From positions 62,001 through 126,000 of the forward strand of contig JAZKHE010000007.1 of assembly GCA_040385525.1 (NCBI GenBank): 64,000 nt of DNA. The letters are read 5' to 3'. The stretch is from JAZKHE01 sp040385525. Lineage in GTDB: Bacteria; Bacteroidota; Bacteroidia; UBA4408. The notes beneath the pieces are model-generated. The model did no database searches. It was not told where the DNA came from and saw only the letters and a program-made list of their open reading frames with translations. Positions 56,217-64,000 of the stretch are shown here, piece by piece. Both the position numbers and the translations under genes were made by a program. Positions within the stretch are counted from its first letter, which is position 1. Each line of letters opens with the position of its first letter.

Positions 56217-56300
56217 TTATGAGTTTTGAATTATGAGTTATAAGTGGTTTTGGTTGATGAACTTTAAACTAAAAACTCAGCACTCATAATTCATAACTAA
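56213..56300. repeat. Inverted repeat between panB and lgt
   Basis: The left arm (56213-56238) reads TTAGTTATGA-gtttt-GAATTATGAGT, and the right arm ACTCATAATTCATAACTAA (56282-56300) pairs with it apart from the five-base GTTTT bulge. The left arm overlaps the panB stop codon. No T-run of a terminator follows, but a folded RNA could still stabilise or end both convergent messages. Confidence 0.6.
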
Positions 56301-56305
56301 ATAAG

Positions 56306-57112
56306 CTATTTCCCAACAATTTTTGGGAGCTTTTTATTGGTCTGCACCATAAACAAAATTACTAATCCAATTACTATCATTGGTAAACTTAGTATTTGCC
56401 CCATGTTTATAAGCATTCCTTTTTCAAAATCTACTTGCTCGGCTTTTATAAATTCCATAAAAAAACGAGTTGTAAACATCAATACTAAAAATAATCCGAA
56501 CAAAAATCCTTCTTTTAATTGAGTGCCTTTTTTAAGGTAAATGCCCATTAAAGTTAAAAACAAAAATAAATAGCAAATCGCTTCGTATAACTGCGATGGG
56601 TGACGAGGTTCGCCATCTTCACTCAAAAATATAAATGCCCACGGAACGTTAGTTACGCTTCCAATAATTTCAGAATTCATTAAATTTCCTAAACGGATAA
56701 AAAAACTAGCCAAAGCAACTGTAATTACAACTCTATCAACCACCCACCAATACGATTTTGTGCTTACCTTTTTTACAAAGAAAAACAATGCAAGCAATAT
56801 ACCAATTGCAGCTCCATGACTTGCTAATCCGCCTTTCCAAATCTGTAAAATTTCGAAAGGATGTTGACTATAGTAATCAAAATCGTAAAAAAAACAATGT
56901 CCTAAACGCGCACCTGCAACTGTGCCAATAGCTACGTAAATAACTAATTTATCAAGTATTTCTAAACTTATGTTTTCTTTTTTAAAGATATACGCCATCA
57001 ATTTGTATCCTGCTAAAAACGAAGTTGCAAAAAGCAAACCATACCAACGGATAGAAATAGGACCAAGAGAAAATATTTCGGGAGAGGGATTCCAAGTTAT
57101 AAATGAAAGCAC
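56306..57112 (-). CDS. lgt: Prolipoprotein diacylglyceryl transferase
   Basis: Adds diacylglycerol to the lipobox Cys of prolipoproteins. The 268 residues form about seven helices. Conserved elements are IRWYGLLFATSFLAGY, GARLGHCFFYDFDYY, the GNLMNSEIIG motif and HPSQLYEAICYLFLF. Length normal. Downstream in the same window are several lipoprotein genes that need it. Confidence 0.95.
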   Translation of the reverse strand: MLSFITWNPSPEIFSLGPISIRWYGLLFATSFLAGYKLMAYIFKKENISLEILDKLVIYVAIGTVAGARLGHCFFYDFDYYSQHPFEILQIWKGGLASHGAAIGILLALFFFVKKVSTKSYWWVVDRVVITVALASFFIRLGNLMNSEIIGSVTNVPWAFIFLSEDGEPRHPSQLYEAICYLFLFLTLMGIYLKKGTQLKEGFLFGLFLVLMFTTRFFMEFIKAEQVDFEKGMLINMGQILSLPMIVIGLVILFMVQTNKKLPKIVGK

Positions 57113-57208
57113 GTTTTATTTTTTTAAATGATTATTAATTGCCTTTTATTTTACCCCACAAATATAGCTCTTGTTTTTGGCATTTTAAAAATTACCACGA
57201 ATGCGGTA

Positions 57209-57239
57209 TTGATATAAGGTAGAATTGGTAATAGTTTTG
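57209..57239 (+). promoter_or_regulatory. Promoter of the TonB receptor gene
   Basis: TTG at 57209-57211, 20-bp spacer, TAGTTTTG at 57232-57239; the ATG lies 40 bp downstream. No Fur-box-like palindrome was recognised between them. Confidence 0.7.
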
Positions 57240-57278
57240 TCAATAATTTATAATTAGTCTAAATAAACAATATATAGA

Positions 57279-59966
57279 ATGAAAAAAATATCCTATTTAC
57301 TATTCGCTATAGGTTTTGTAACATCTTCATACGCTCAAAACGCAAAAATTAAAGGAACTTTAATAAACTCAACTAACAAAAAACCAATTCCTTATGTAAC
57401 AATTGAGTTAAACAAAAAAACTAAAACCTATAGCAACGACAATGGTTCGTTTCAATTTTTAAAATTAGAACCAGGTACTTATAAATTATCATTTACAGCT
57501 TTGGGTTTAGAAGACAAAATTATTGATTCTATATCTATTAAAACTGCAGATGATGTTATTGATTTATCAAAAATAAGTATTGAAGAAAAAAATATTCAAA
57601 TTGCAGAAATTACAGTAATTGGTAGCACAGGTATTTACAACGAAAAATACGCCTCAAGCAACAGCGTTGTAAGCAAAGCAGAATTAGAGCGTACACAAGC
57701 AATTGGTAGCGAAGAAGTGCTAAAAAAAGTAGTTGGCGTAAACGTATCTGGCGATATGGGAATTTCTAACCGATTAAACATTGGCATTAGAGGTTCGTAC
57801 CCGCGTCGTTCTGAACATTTATTGGTTTTAGAAGATGGAACACCAATTGCTCCAGCACAATACTTAGCTCCAGAAGCGTATTACAATCCACCTTCTGACA
57901 GATTAGATGGTATAGAAATTATTAAAGGTGCTGATGTTTTGTCGTTAGGTTCTAACACAATGTATGGCGTTGTTAACTACATCACAAAAAGACCTCCATC
58001 AACTCCTACTTTAGATTTAACTTTAACAGGTGGCGAAAATGGATATAACGCTCAGTACCTATCTTATGGAGGAACTTGGAATAAAACAGGCGCAGAAATT
58101 CAAGTTTTAAACAAACATTTTGATGGATTTATTCAAAATTCGCAAAGCGATATATTTAACACTACTGCAAAAATATTTTCTGATTTAACTGAAAAATCAA
58201 GCATTTACGCAAAAGTAAATTATCATCAAGAAACTTCAAAAGCTTCTTACAGCGCTATTACGCCTTACACGTACAACATCAACCCTAAACTAAATCCGTT
58301 TGATGCTGACGATTTATTTTCTAAACGTTATGCAATAGATTTAGCTCACAAATACAAAGCCAACAAAAATGTTACGCTGACAACAAAAGTATATGCGAAT
58401 CAATTTCAACGCGATTGGTGGAGACAAGAAAACACTTTAATTAAAGCCAATGCAGCCGAAAAATATTTAGGCTCAGAAATTTATAACAGCGAACGTTACA
58501 GCTATTTAGCTAATAACACTAACGAAGACGAAGATTGGATTAGAGTTGGTGTTGTTGCAGGTGGAAAAGAGAAAACGCGTGCAAGAAACAGAACTTTTAA
58601 AGTTGCTGGTGTGCAAGAAACGTTAAACTACAATTGGGAGAAAAATAGTTTAAAAGGAAACTTTGAAACAGGAATAAAATACCACGCAGAACAATTTAAT
58701 GATGTTGAGTTTATTAACGATTCTTCTCGTTTTTCTAGAAGCGGAAAATTAGACAAAGACAATAAATTTTTGCTGGGAGCAGTTTCTGGCTATGTAAAAA
58801 ATAAATTTACTTATGGCAAAATAAGCTTTACTCCTACTGTTAGATACGAGTGGTTAGAAATGCGCCGATTCGATTTAAAAAAGATTGCTGAAAATAAATA
58901 CAACACAGGTAGCAAAAATTTTGGAAGTAATTTAAACACTTTCACGACTTTATTAGCGGGCGCAAGTTTTAATTACGAGTTGCTAAACAACGAAAAAAAT
59001 AATCTTCAGTTGTTTACTGGTGCTTACCAAGGCTACACACCACCAACATCAGGCTACGGATTTTTAACGGTAACAGATGGTGTTGTAACAAACCCAACTC
59101 CAACAGATGAAATAAATATTGAAGCAGAAACAAGTTTAAATTTTGAAGCTGGATTTAGAGGTAATTTGTTAGAACAAAAAATAGAAACGCAAACTACTTA
59201 TTTTAACAACAACATCAACAATTTTTATTCTGCTGGTCGTAACGAAGCTTTTCAAACGTTGGGTTCGGTTACAATACAAGGAGTTGAAGCCAATGCCATT
59301 GTAAACATGCATAAAATAGTTAGTATGCCTAATCAAAATTTAAGTATTGGTGTTGCTTATACTGCCATGCAATCAGTTATTACAAGCGGTAAACTAAACG
59401 ATGCTGATATTCTTCGTGCAAAACATACTGACGAAAGCAAAGCAGAATTAGTAAATAAAATAAACACTGAGCGAAATGGTTTTGAAATTTATTTTGCTGA
59501 TGCTAAAGGCAAAGACAGCTTAATTACAAGAGAATTAACTGATGCTGATTTTTCGAAAATTAAAAAAATGAATTATGTTTTTGGAAAAGATGGAATAAAA
59601 AATAATGCTGCTCCTTATATTCCTACAAGCATTATAAACATTAATGTAAGTTATGGTTTTGGAAATTTATTAGTTAGCGCTAACTATAATAAAGTAGCTG
59701 CGCAATACACCGATTATATTAACTTAACTAACGAAACGCTAGAAGGTGCAATGGGCAAATTGCCATCTTTCAATACAATCGACGCAAATGTGTCTTACAG
59801 TTTTAAAAATGCTAAAAACAAATATTTATCGGGTTTAACATTATTTTTTGCTGGTAAAAATTTAACAAACGAAGTATATAAAGCTTCACGCTTACATAGA
59901 GTTTCGTCTGGAATTATGCCTGGAGGATTCCGTCAATTAAACGCAGGTTTAAAATTGAAAATATAA
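57279..59966 (+). CDS. TonB-dependent receptor, FecA-like, with carboxypeptidase-like N-terminal domain
   Basis: An 895-residue outer-membrane receptor. A signal peptide (1-19, ending SYAQ) precedes a CarboxypepD-regulatory-like domain (~22-105), a plug domain (~115-235; VVGVNVSGDMG, MYGVVNYITKRPP) and a 22-stranded barrel ending GGFRQLNAGLKLKI. The plug resembles FecA-type iron-complex receptors, with DGTPIAPAQYLAPEAYYNP and the IEIIKGADVLSLGSN segment. Substrate could be a ferric complex; no Fur box, TonB, ExbBD or lipoprotein partner is adjacent. Confidence 0.92.
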   Translation: MKKISYLLFAIGFVTSSYAQNAKIKGTLINSTNKKPIPYVTIELNKKTKTYSNDNGSFQFLKLEPGTYKLSFTALGLEDKIIDSISIKTADDVIDLSKISIEEKNIQIAEITVIGSTGIYNEKYASSNSVVSKAELERTQAIGSEEVLKKVVGVNVSGDMGISNRLNIGIRGSYPRRSEHLLVLEDGTPIAPAQYLAPEAYYNPPSDRLDGIEIIKGADVLSLGSNTMYGVVNYITKRPPSTPTLDLTLTGGENGYNAQYLSYGGTWNKTGAEIQVLNKHFDGFIQNSQSDIFNTTAKIFSDLTEKSSIYAKVNYHQETSKASYSAITPYTYNINPKLNPFDADDLFSKRYAIDLAHKYKANKNVTLTTKVYANQFQRDWWRQENTLIKANAAEKYLGSEIYNSERYSYLANNTNEDEDWIRVGVVAGGKEKTRARNRTFKVAGVQETLNYNWEKNSLKGNFETGIKYHAEQFNDVEFINDSSRFSRSGKLDKDNKFLLGAVSGYVKNKFTYGKISFTPTVRYEWLEMRRFDLKKIAENKYNTGSKNFGSNLNTFTTLLAGASFNYELLNNEKNNLQLFTGAYQGYTPPTSGYGFLTVTDGVVTNPTPTDEINIEAETSLNFEAGFRGNLLEQKIETQTTYFNNNINNFYSAGRNEAFQTLGSVTIQGVEANAIVNMHKIVSMPNQNLSIGVAYTAMQSVITSGKLNDADILRAKHTDESKAELVNKINTERNGFEIYFADAKGKDSLITRELTDADFSKIKKMNYVFGKDGIKNNAAPYIPTSIININVSYGFGNLLVSANYNKVAAQYTDYINLTNETLEGAMGKLPSFNTIDANVSYSFKNAKNKYLSGLTLFFAGKNLTNEVYKASRLHRVSSGIMPGGFRQLNAGLKLKI

Positions 59967-59991
59967 TTTACATTTTTTTTTGATTAGTTTT

Positions 59992-60025
59992 GCCTCAGAG
60001 AATTCGTTTTCTGAGGCTTTTTTTT
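59992..60025 (+). terminator. Terminator of the TonB receptor gene
   Basis: GCCTCAGA (59992-59999) and TCTGAGGC (60010-60017) pair around a ten-base loop, with a T run after. Confidence 0.9.
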
Positions 60026-60164
60026 GCTTTTAAACACTCCAAAACACAAATTGCTAGCAAACCGTAATCTATTTACGTTAAGCCTTTAAATTATCCTTTT
60101 TTTCTGTTTATAACATTTCGGCTTTTTTGTTGTTATTAAAGCTAAATCTTAATTTATTTGTACT

Positions 60165-60614
60165 ATGTTTCATTTAGCAATTGGAGATAAAGCTCCCGCA
60201 ATTAATGCCGTAAATCAAAATGGCGAAAAAATTACCTTAACTCAGTTTAAAGGTAAAAAAGTAGTATTGTATTTTTATCCAAAAGATAACACGCCGGGTT
60301 GCACTGTGCAAGCTTGTAACTTAAAAGATAATTATGCTGCATTATTAAAAAAAGGTTATGCCGTAATTGGTGTAAGCACAGATAGTGAAACATCGCACAA
60401 AAAGTTTATAGAAAAATTTAGTTTGCCATTTCCATTAATTGCTGATACAGATAAAAAAGTAGCTTTAGATTATGGTGTTTGGGGATTAAAAAAATTTATG
60501 GGTAAAGAATACGACGGTATGCACCGCACAACTTTTGTAATTGACGAAAAAGGAATTATTGAAAATATTATTACAAAAGTAGAAACGAAAAATCACGCAA
60601 ATCAAATCATCTAA
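60165..60614 (+). CDS. bcp: Thioredoxin-dependent peroxiredoxin (Bcp/PrxQ type)
   Basis: A 149-residue peroxidase reducing hydroperoxides. The motif DNTPGCTVQACNLKD holds the peroxidatic Cys46 and, four residues on, the probable resolving Cys51, as in the alpha-2 type Bcp. DYGVWGLKKFMGKEYDGMHRTTFVIDEKG is also typical. It stops 5 bp before recA on the same strand, so both may be co-transcribed. Confidence 0.95.
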   Translation: MFHLAIGDKAPAINAVNQNGEKITLTQFKGKKVVLYFYPKDNTPGCTVQACNLKDNYAALLKKGYAVIGVSTDSETSHKKFIEKFSLPFPLIADTDKKVALDYGVWGLKKFMGKEYDGMHRTTFVIDEKGIIENIITKVETKNHANQII

Positions 60615-60619
60615 ATAAA

Positions 60620-61675
60620 ATGGCAAAAGAACCAAAAGAAGACAAAACTTCTGCAAAAGAAGTAAATAAAGAAAAGTTGAAAGCACTTCAACTTACCATC
60701 GATAAATTAGAAAAATCGTATGGAAAAGGCACCATTATGAAAATGGGCGAAAGTGCTATAGAACCAATGGAAGTTATCTCTACAGGTTCGTTAGGATTAG
60801 ATGTTGCTTTAGGTATTGGAGGTTTTCCAAAAGGTAGAGTAATAGAAATTTATGGTCCAGAATCATCTGGTAAAACTACATTGGCGATTCACGCCATTGC
60901 AGAAGCGCAAAAAAAAGGAGGTATTGCTGCTTTTATTGATGCAGAACATGCTTTCGATCGTTTTTATGCTCAAAAATTAGGCGTTGACACAGAGAATTTA
61001 TTAATCTCGCAACCCGATAATGGTGAGCAAGCTTTAGAAATTACAGAAAATTTAATTCGCTCGGGCGCAATTGACATTATTGTAATTGACTCTGTTGCGG
61101 CACTTACTCCAAAAGCAGAAATAGAAGGCGAAATGGGCGATTCTAGAATGGGATTGCAAGCACGTTTAATGTCGCAAGCATTACGTAAACTTACAGGTAC
61201 AATTAACAAAACCAACTGTTGCGTAATTTTTATTAACCAGTTGCGCGAAAAAATTGGAGTTATGTTTGGTAACCCAGAAACTACAACTGGTGGTAATGCA
61301 CTTAAATTTTACGCATCTGTTCGTTTAGATATTCGTAGAACTGGACAAATAAAAGATGGAGACGAAGTTTCTGGAAACAGAATACGTGTTAAAGTTGTAA
61401 AAAATAAAGTTGCTCCTCCATTTAGATTAGCTGAGTTCGACATTATGTATGGAGAAGGAATTTCTAAAGTTGGCGAAATTATTGACTTAGGTGTAGAACA
61501 CAACATTATTAAAAAGAGTGGTTCTTGGTTTAGTTATGGCGATACCAAATTAGGACAAGGTAGAGATTCTGTAAAACAATTGTTTTTAGATAATCCAGAA
61601 ATGAGTGATGAAATAGAAGGTAAAATTAGAGCTATTTTAAGCGGCGCTGCAGAGCCAATTGCTGTTGCAGAATAA
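60620..61675 (+). CDS. recA: Recombinase RecA
   Basis: ATPase for homologous recombination and SOS induction. The 351 residues show GPESSGKTTLAIH as Walker A (residues 79-87 for GPESSGKTT), VIDSVAALTPKAE as Walker B, and MGLQARLMSQALRKLTG and the L2 region FINQLREKIGVMFGNPETTTGG. A lysine-rich N-terminal extension of about 20 residues precedes it. Length normal. It shares its upstream region with bcp, 5 bp apart, and is closed by a strong terminator. Confidence 0.97.
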   Translation: MAKEPKEDKTSAKEVNKEKLKALQLTIDKLEKSYGKGTIMKMGESAIEPMEVISTGSLGLDVALGIGGFPKGRVIEIYGPESSGKTTLAIHAIAEAQKKGGIAAFIDAEHAFDRFYAQKLGVDTENLLISQPDNGEQALEITENLIRSGAIDIIVIDSVAALTPKAEIEGEMGDSRMGLQARLMSQALRKLTGTINKTNCCVIFINQLREKIGVMFGNPETTTGGNALKFYASVRLDIRRTGQIKDGDEVSGNRIRVKVVKNKVAPPFRLAEFDIMYGEGISKVGEIIDLGVEHNIIKKSGSWFSYGDTKLGQGRDSVKQLFLDNPEMSDEIEGKIRAILSGAAEPIAVAE

Positions 61676-61698
61676 TTTTAAGTTATATTAAATAAACT

Positions 61699-61727
61699 AA
61701 CGCTCTACCAATTGGTGGAGCGTTTTT
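61699..61727 (+). terminator. Terminator of recA
   Basis: AACGCTCTACC and GGTGGAGCGTT pair with one T-G pair around an AATT loop, then five T. Confidence 0.92.
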
Positions 61728-61834
61728 GTTTTATGCTATAAAACATTCTAATTTATTGCTACTTTATTTTAACCCTAGTATTTATATAAATTAACTTTTA
61801 GTATTAACTTAGCTTTATTAAACATTAAATTAGA

Positions 61835-62599
61835 ATGAAAAATAAATACTTAACATACATATCTGACGAGCATTTAATTAAGTGTATAGAAAATTTACAC
61901 AAGTCGTATTTAAAAGCAAAAAACAATATCTCCAAAAAGAATTTTTATACAAATAAGGTTGATACAATTAAACTAACGTTCGATGCTAAATTCAACCAAA
62001 TAAAAGAAGAAAATCTTATTCAGTCTGAAATTTTAAGACAGATTGATAAATCAATTAATAATTCTATTGGTACGTTTCATGAACAAATTTTAGGAGGTGT
62101 AGAAGGTTATGAAGCTGGTAATTTGAGCGGTTATGATATAAAAGCAATTGACGATTCTTTATTTGCTGATATTAAAAACAAACACAATACAATGAATAGT
62201 AGTGCTGCCGAAGCACTCTTTCAAAAATTAGCTCGTTATGCTAATGATTATAAAAAAGCTAAATGTTATTGGGTTCAAATTTTAGCAAAAGGCAGTTTTT
62301 GTGAACTTTGGAGTGGCGAAATAAATGGCAAAGAATATAGTCATAGTCGCGTGTATAAAATTTCTGGTGACCAATTTTATTCTTTAATTACAGGTCGAAA
62401 AGAAGCTATGTATGAACTATACAAAATATTGCCTAAAGCAATTGACGATTATTTAAAATCAGTTGACACTAAAAAAGAAATAACTGAAAACTCTGCACTT
62501 GAAGAAATAGAATCTGAAATAAAAACTAGCAAAAGAAGTATTTTAGATCAAATTACTTTCGAGAATTACAGTTATTATTTAGGCTTTGATAAATTGTAA
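61835..62599 (+). CDS. Type II restriction endonuclease, Eco47II family
   Basis: A 254-residue protein. The start YLTYISDEHLIKCIENLHKSYLKAK, the SIGTFHEQILGG stretch and FADIKNKHNTMNSS fit the Eco47II family, whose known members recognise GGNCC. The D/E..(E/D)xK-type catalytic core is likely the acidic residues preceding KNKHNTMN. The gene is convergent with a cytosine methyltransferase and shares 25 bp of 3' end with it, a complete restriction-modification arrangement. Family placement is from memory of motifs, so the recognition site is inferred. Confidence 0.82.
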   Translation: MKNKYLTYISDEHLIKCIENLHKSYLKAKNNISKKNFYTNKVDTIKLTFDAKFNQIKEENLIQSEILRQIDKSINNSIGTFHEQILGGVEGYEAGNLSGYDIKAIDDSLFADIKNKHNTMNSSAAEALFQKLARYANDYKKAKCYWVQILAKGSFCELWSGEINGKEYSHSRVYKISGDQFYSLITGRKEAMYELYKILPKAIDDYLKSVDTKKEITENSALEEIESEIKTSKRSILDQITFENYSYYLGFDKL

Positions 62600-63813
62600 T
62601 ACGAATTTAAAAACTTAACAATAGAATAACCTACTTCTACTCCTAAATTTACAGGAACTGCATTTCCAATTTGTTTGTATTGTTGAGCTAGTGAACCTTC
62701 AAATTTCCAATCATCAGGAAAAGTTTGTATTCTAGCGTATTCGCGAACTGTAAAAGGACGCGTTTCATCAGGATGACATCTTTCCGTTTGTTTTTGAGCA
62801 GGACTACATGTAAGTGTTAAACATGGTTCGTCCCAACCAATTCTTCTTGCAATACCAGTTTTTCCTCCACCTAAATAAAAACTTCCTCCCATAAATTCTT
62901 TTTGAATTTCGAGTGGCAAATCTCGCCAATATCCTTTTTGCGGAACTAAATCTAAAACTTCTTTTTTACTTTGTGGATATTTAGCACCCAACGATTTTGG
63001 AACGTTTGTATCAAATAACTCTCCTTTTTTTAAAGCATCTTTTAAATTATAAATCTTTTTGTAAGGTTTTGGATATTCAAAGTTTAAATTAATATCTTTT
63101 CTAATTCCAACTAAAATAAGGCGCTCTCTTTTTTGTGGAACTTTAAAATTAATTGCTTTTAAAACTTGAACAGGCACAACATTATAACCAATTTCATCTA
63201 AAATTGAAATCATCCCTTGTAACGTTTTTCCATTTTCGTGACTCAACAAACCACGAACATTTTCTCCAATACAAATTGGAGGATTTATTTCTTTAACAAC
63301 TCTTGCAAACTCATAAAAAAGAGTGCCCCTTGCATCTGCTAAACCTAATTTTTTTCCTGCATAACTAAATGCTTGACAAGGAAATCCGCCTGTAACAACG
63401 TCAACTTTGTTATAATATTCAGAGAAGTTAAAAGATTTAATATCACCTTCTAAAACCTTCCAATTCGGTCTATTATTTCTTAGTGTTTGGCAAGCCCATT
63501 TATCAATTTCATTTAACGCTACGCATTTTAATCCTGCTTTTTCCAAACCCACAGCCAAACCTCCTGCGCCAGCAAATAACTCTAAAACTGAATAGTTATG
63601 ATGCGCTTCAACATAATTTGTTTCTATTTTTTCTGAATCTGTTCTAAAAAAATCTGAAAACAAAATTTCTACTTGTTCTCTTTTATATACACGATAATTA
63701 CTAATAGGTTCGCGAACAGCAGAAAGCTTTCCCTCTCTATCCCAACGTCTTAATGTTTCTTTACTCTTTCCAATAAGTTTAGAAGCTTCTGCAAGTGTCA
63801 AATATTCATTCAT
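62575..63813 (-). CDS. DNA (cytosine-5) methyltransferase with N-terminal MerR/excisionase-like HTH
   Basis: The partner of the Eco47II-like endonuclease; it should methylate the same site to protect the host. From the ATG at 63813 it is 412 residues. An N-terminal helix-turn-helix (EYLTLAEASKLIGKSKETLRRWDREGK, ~2-50) precedes the 5mC methyltransferase core: motif I ELFAGAGGLAVGL, motif IV GGFPCQAFSYAG with catalytic Cys, motif VI ENVRGLL, motif VIII QKRERLILVG and motif X QIGNAVPVNLG. An ATG at 63831 is possible but would leave almost no leader after the promoter box at 63845. Confidence 0.92.
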   Translation of the reverse strand: MNEYLTLAEASKLIGKSKETLRRWDREGKLSAVREPISNYRVYKREQVEILFSDFFRTDSEKIETNYVEAHHNYSVLELFAGAGGLAVGLEKAGLKCVALNEIDKWACQTLRNNRPNWKVLEGDIKSFNFSEYYNKVDVVTGGFPCQAFSYAGKKLGLADARGTLFYEFARVVKEINPPICIGENVRGLLSHENGKTLQGMISILDEIGYNVVPVQVLKAINFKVPQKRERLILVGIRKDINLNFEYPKPYKKIYNLKDALKKGELFDTNVPKSLGAKYPQSKKEVLDLVPQKGYWRDLPLEIQKEFMGGSFYLGGGKTGIARRIGWDEPCLTLTCSPAQKQTERCHPDETRPFTVREYARIQTFPDDWKFEGSLAQQYKQIGNAVPVNLGVEVGYSIVKFLNSYYNLSKPK

Positions 63814-63844
63814 AACCACATAGATTAACATTAAACAATGGTTA

Positions 63845-63873
63845 CAAATTTAGTTTTAATTTATTTAAATCAA
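63845..63873 (-). promoter_or_regulatory. Promoter of the methyltransferase gene
   Basis: On the minus strand TTG (63871-63873), an 18-bp spacer and TAAATTTG (63845-63852). Transcription would begin near 63838, which favours the ATG at 63813 over 63831. Confidence 0.65.
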
Positions 63874-63915
63874 AAATTAAATTAAACGTTTACTTTTATA
63901 ATTAAAAATAATGCA

Positions 63916-64000
63916 ATGGAGCAGTCGATAAAAGATAAATTAAAAACAGAATTAGATATTATTGAAAGATATTATTTAGTTGAACATCCACAAACTAAAT
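63916..64000 (+). CDS. Start of an unidentified gene, 3' truncated by window edge
   Basis: The frame from ATG at 63916 stays open to the window end: 28 residues starting MEQSIKDKLKTELDIIERYY. An ATG at 63911 runs into a stop after six codons. The fragment is too short for family assignment. It is divergent from the methyltransferase and could belong to the restriction-modification locus or be unrelated. Confidence 0.45.
   Translation, partial: MEQSIKDKLKTELDIIERYYLVEHPQTK

Noticed and set aside
1..64000. CRISPR arrays, tRNA genes and transposases
   Set aside because: I scanned the intergenic regions for regular repeat-spacer patterns, tRNA T-loop motifs and transposase ORFs and saw none.

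Overview
The window is a stretch of low-GC Bacteroidota chromosome. The evidence is promoter boxes of the TTG-N18-21-TAnnTTTG type without Shine-Dalgarno sequences, type IX secretion (PorQ plus several secreted proteins with a type A C-terminal sorting domain), DUF4199, DUF4249, DUF4412, DUF3817 and WG-repeat proteins, a FecA-like TonB receptor, and RNA-binding-type Rho with a long charged N-terminal extension. Gene order does not let me name a genus. A run of exactly 100 Ns at 51313-51412 shows this is a draft scaffold, probably a metagenome or short-read assembly.

Layout. 1-5556: the end of a secreted subtilisin-like protease, a HisKA_2 sensor kinase and a three-gene minus-strand operon (DUF3817, zinc ribbon, YitT). 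5618-6849: an N4BP2-like P-loop kinase, then a lipoprotein gene and a GC-rich palindromic tail that look foreign. 6850-9607: DciA-like protein and RecF on one strand, a TPR membrane protein and lumazine synthase on the other. 9608-10028: a 421-bp gene-free gap with a long inverted-repeat element. 10029-12535: methyltransferase, quinone oxidoreductase-like enzyme, DUF1801 protein. 12597-16298: two tandem-duplicated T9SS cargo genes. 16484-26756: housekeeping (ribosomal protein S1, IspH, CMP kinase) mixed with envelope proteins (TPR/PD40/SPOR protein, PorQ, a WG-repeat protein), then divergent arginase and arginine decarboxylase. 27002-33518: DUF4412 lipoprotein, FtsK, LolA, FAH-family hydrolase, glycosyltransferase, DUF4199. 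33611-33707: SRP 4.5S RNA. 33783-38790: a same-strand cluster of ECF sigma factor, small membrane protein, OmpA-like protein, GloVer-repeat protein and a membrane SpoIIE-type phosphatase. 38884-49869: transaldolase-like aldolase, di-haem peroxidase, VOC protein, WG protein, ABC exporter, Nudix hydrolase, thiamine-pyrophosphokinase-like protein, Rho, DUF4199. 49977-51936: a repeat-rich T9SS cargo gene split by the N gap. 52216-61675: DnaK, DUF4249 lipoprotein, PanB, Lgt, TonB receptor, Bcp peroxiredoxin, RecA. 61835-64000: a convergent Eco47II-like restriction-modification pair and the start of another gene.

Most of the window is ordinary core genome. The parts that deserve a second look are the structured 9.7-9.9 kb element, the atypical 6.1-6.85 kb cassette-like insert, the duplicated T9SS cargo pair with a 194-bp identical block, the collapsed repeat behind the N gap, the sigma-factor/SpoIIE phosphatase cluster, three other inverted-repeat intergenic elements, and the restriction-modification system. 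I found no tRNA, CRISPR array, transposase or integrase, and I cannot point to one clearly new system.
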